From NCBI GenBank assembly GCA_030634925.1, contig DAOVZV010000046.1, positions 1 through 7,664 of the forward strand: 7,664 nt of DNA, written 5' to 3'. The stretch is from Sulfurovum sp. (GTDB lineage Bacteria > Campylobacterota > Campylobacteria > Campylobacterales > Sulfurovaceae). Position 1 is the stretch's first letter; each line of letters starts with the position of its first letter. Under the pieces are notes generated by a model, which was not told where the DNA came from, did not search any database, and worked only from the letters and a program-made list of their open reading frames with translations. Made by a program: the position numbers and the translations under genes. Positions 6,117-7,664 of this stretch are shown piece after piece.

Positions 6117-7664
6117 AGATAGAAAGCCAAATCCACACAGACAGAATACAGCAGGAGAAAATAAGGCAACACCAAATAGTGCCAAGCCAAATCCAAACAG
6201 AAAACCAAATCCAAACCAAAATCAAAACAAGAATTCTAACCCAAATAGAAAGCCAAACCCAAACGCTAAACCAAACCCAAATTCCAAGCCGAACCCAAAT
6301 GCTAAGCCAAATGGCAATAAGTACAATCAAAAGCCTAATAAATCAAATCAAAATAGAAATAGGAACAAGAGAAAGAATGTAACTACTGTAAGTAGTACTA
6401 TGCAGGAATCTATAGATAAAAATACCAAAGTTCAACAAGCTAGGATGAACCCATGGAGACAGATAGACCCCACAGGTAAAGGCAAGATACGCTTTACTCC
6501 TCTAGGAGGACTAGGTGAAATTGGTGGAAATATGGCTGTACTTGAGACAGAGAATAGTGCTATTGTGATTGATGTGGGTATGAGTTTCCCTGATGAGACT
6601 ATGCACGGAGTTGATATTCTTGTGCCTGATTTCTCTTATCTGCATACTATCAAGAACAAAATCAAAGGAATAATCATCACTCATGGTCACGAAGACCATA
6701 TTGGAGCGATGCCTTATCTATTTAAAGAGCTCAAATTTCCTATCTATGCTACACCTTTGGCTCTTGCTATGATAGAGAATAAATTCAATGAACATGGACT
6801 TAGTGCTGATACTAAATATTTCAATTTTGTCACCAAAAGAGAGATATATGATATAGGAGATATGAAGATAGAGTGGTTACACAATACTCACTCTATTATA
6901 GATGCTTGTTCTCTTGCTATTGAGACTCCAGCAGGTACTCTGATACATACAGCAGACTTCAAGATAGACCATACTCCAATTGATGGATACACAATGGACT
7001 TGCACCGTTATGCTCATTATGGAGCAAAGGGTGTATTGTGTCTATTCTCTGATTCTACCAACTCTCATAACCCAGGATTTACAAAAAGTGAAAAGGTAGT
7101 AGGTAAGACTTTTGATACTCTATTTGATTTGGCAAAAGGTAGAGTGATTATGTCCACATTCTCATCAAATGTACACCGTATATACCAAGCTATGGATAGA
7201 GGTGTCAAGTATGGAAGAAAGATATGTGTAATCGGTCGGTCTATGGAGAGAAATGTAGAGACTTGTAGAGCATTGGGCTTTGTAGATATAGAAGATAAGC
7301 ACTTTATCGAAGTACACGAAATACCAAAATACTCTGAAAATGAGATACTCATCGTCACTACTGGTTCTCAAGGTGAGACTATGGCTGCGTTGAATAGAAT
7401 GGCAACAGATGAGCATAGACATATCAAGCTAAAGCCATCTGATACGGTCATCATCTCTGCATCTGCTATCCCAGGTAATGAGGCATCTGTATCTGGTCTA
7501 ATGAACAAGCTAATCAAGGTTGGTGTGACTGTAAGATACAAAGAGTTCCCAGATATTCATGTATCAGGTCACGCAGGACAAGAGGAACAAAAGCTCATAC
7601 TTAGATTAGTCCAACCAAAATTCTTCTTGCCAGTTCATGGTGAGTATAATCATATAGCACAACA
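6058..7664 (+). CDS. rnj: Ribonuclease J, N-terminal 535 residues (cut by window end)
   Basis: RNase J is a metallo-beta-lactamase/beta-CASP RNase with endo- and 5'-3' exonuclease activity; in Helicobacter it is a main mRNA-decay enzyme working with the helicase RhpA. The start at ATG 6058 has AAAGGA (6044-6049) eight bases upstream. Residues 1-140 form an Asn/Pro/Lys-rich extension; the catalytic part begins with KIRFTPLGGLGEIGGNM at about 142. Zinc motif HGHEDH is at 209-214, HTADFKID follows, then STFSSNVHR, GRSMERN, and the beta-CASP signatures VTTGSQGE, SGHA and PVHGEYNH just before the window end. The frame is open to the last base, so the C-terminal domain is not seen. A long N-terminal extension is also known in Helicobacter RNase J. 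Translation is probably coupled to rsmA through the 59-bp overlap. Confidence 0.95.
   Translation, partial: MDNNNQNAKNSPSQEQRTPRDRKPNPHRQNTAGENKATPNSAKPNPNRKPNPNQNQNKNSNPNRKPNPNAKPNPNSKPNPNAKPNGNKYNQKPNKSNQNRNRNKRKNVTTVSSTMQESIDKNTKVQQARMNPWRQIDPTGKGKIRFTPLGGLGEIGGNMAVLETENSAIVIDVGMSFPDETMHGVDILVPDFSYLHTIKNKIKGIIITHGHEDHIGAMPYLFKELKFPIYATPLALAMIENKFNEHGLSADTKYFNFVTKREIYDIGDMKIEWLHNTHSIIDACSLAIETPAGTLIHTADFKIDHTPIDGYTMDLHRYAHYGAKGVLCLFSDSTNSHNPGFTKSEKVVGKTFDTLFDLAKGRVIMSTFSSNVHRIYQAMDRGVKYGRKICVIGRSMERNVETCRALGFVDIEDKHFIEVHEIPKYSENEILIVTTGSQGETMAALNRMATDEHRHIKLKPSDTVIISASAIPGNEASVSGLMNKLIKVGVTVRYKEFPDIHVSGHAGQEEQKLILRLVQPKFFLPVHGEYNHIAQ
6184..6318 (+). repeat. Hexapeptide-coding repeat (KPNPNx) in the RNase J extension
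   Basis: An 18-base unit encoding K-P-N-P-N-(A/S/R/Q) occurs at 6184-6201, 6202-6219, 6250-6267, 6268-6285 and 6286-6303, with a partial KPNGN unit at 6304. Between them are degenerate Asn/Gln/Lys units. The units differ at third positions, so the array is old enough to have diverged. Because the unit is a multiple of three, copy-number change would not break the frame. Confidence 0.85.

Noticed and set aside
6184..6318. CRISPR-like array
   Set aside because: The units are 18 bases, adjoining, without spacers, and lie in the frame of rnj.
6016..6330. Tryptophan/isoleucine-rich open frame on the minus strand
   Set aside because: It is the antisense reading of the KPNPNx repeat in rnj; the odd composition comes from the repeat itself.

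Overview
The window looks like a chromosomal segment of a Campylobacterota (Epsilonproteobacteria) genome, probably of the Sulfurimonas/Sulfurovum/Arcobacter kind. The DNA is AT-rich, with AGA and ATA codons common. rsmA (ksgA) runs directly into an RNase J gene that carries a long N-terminal extension, as is known for Helicobacter. There is a short ComEA-type helix-hairpin-helix protein and an ADP-heptose gene pair (gmhB-gmhA). The assignment is inferred from gene content and base composition, not from a database search.

Layout. Bases 1-1430 (+) hold the 3' part of a hybrid sensor kinase: the end of an ATPase domain, a degenerate receiver, a canonical receiver and an HPt-like domain without its histidine. 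It abuts, tail to tail with no spacer, the gmhB-gmhA operon (2521-1431, -), which makes the heptose precursor of the LPS/LOS inner core. A short divergent promoter region (about 2522-2571) separates gmhB from a membrane-anchored CX5R phosphatase (2572-3105, +). Next is a broken gene on the minus strand (3108-3960): its C-terminal part is open, its upstream part continues in another frame, and it ends where an IS200-type element (about 3962-4542, with tnpA) is inserted. After the IS come a secreted ComEA-like DNA-binding protein with a 70-residue lysine/serine-rich tail (4697-5158, +), then rsmA (5265-6116, +) and rnj (6058 to the window end, +), which overlap by 59 bp.

How the genes relate. 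GmhA and GmhB carry out two steps of one pathway (sedoheptulose-7-phosphate to ADP-heptose). RsmA and RNase J are linked by overlap and are probably co-translated, coupling 16S rRNA maturation with RNA processing. The ComEA-like protein is probably separately transcribed and may bind incoming DNA. The phosphatase could act on a membrane or envelope phosphate substrate, but only its position beside the heptose genes hints at this.

Most notable points: gmhB seems to need an AUA start codon; the sensor kinase has lost key residues in three of its four visible domains; an IS200 element sits in an already frameshifted, helicase-like gene; and the RNase J extension contains KPNPNx hexapeptide repeats. 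I found no clear undescribed multi-gene system.
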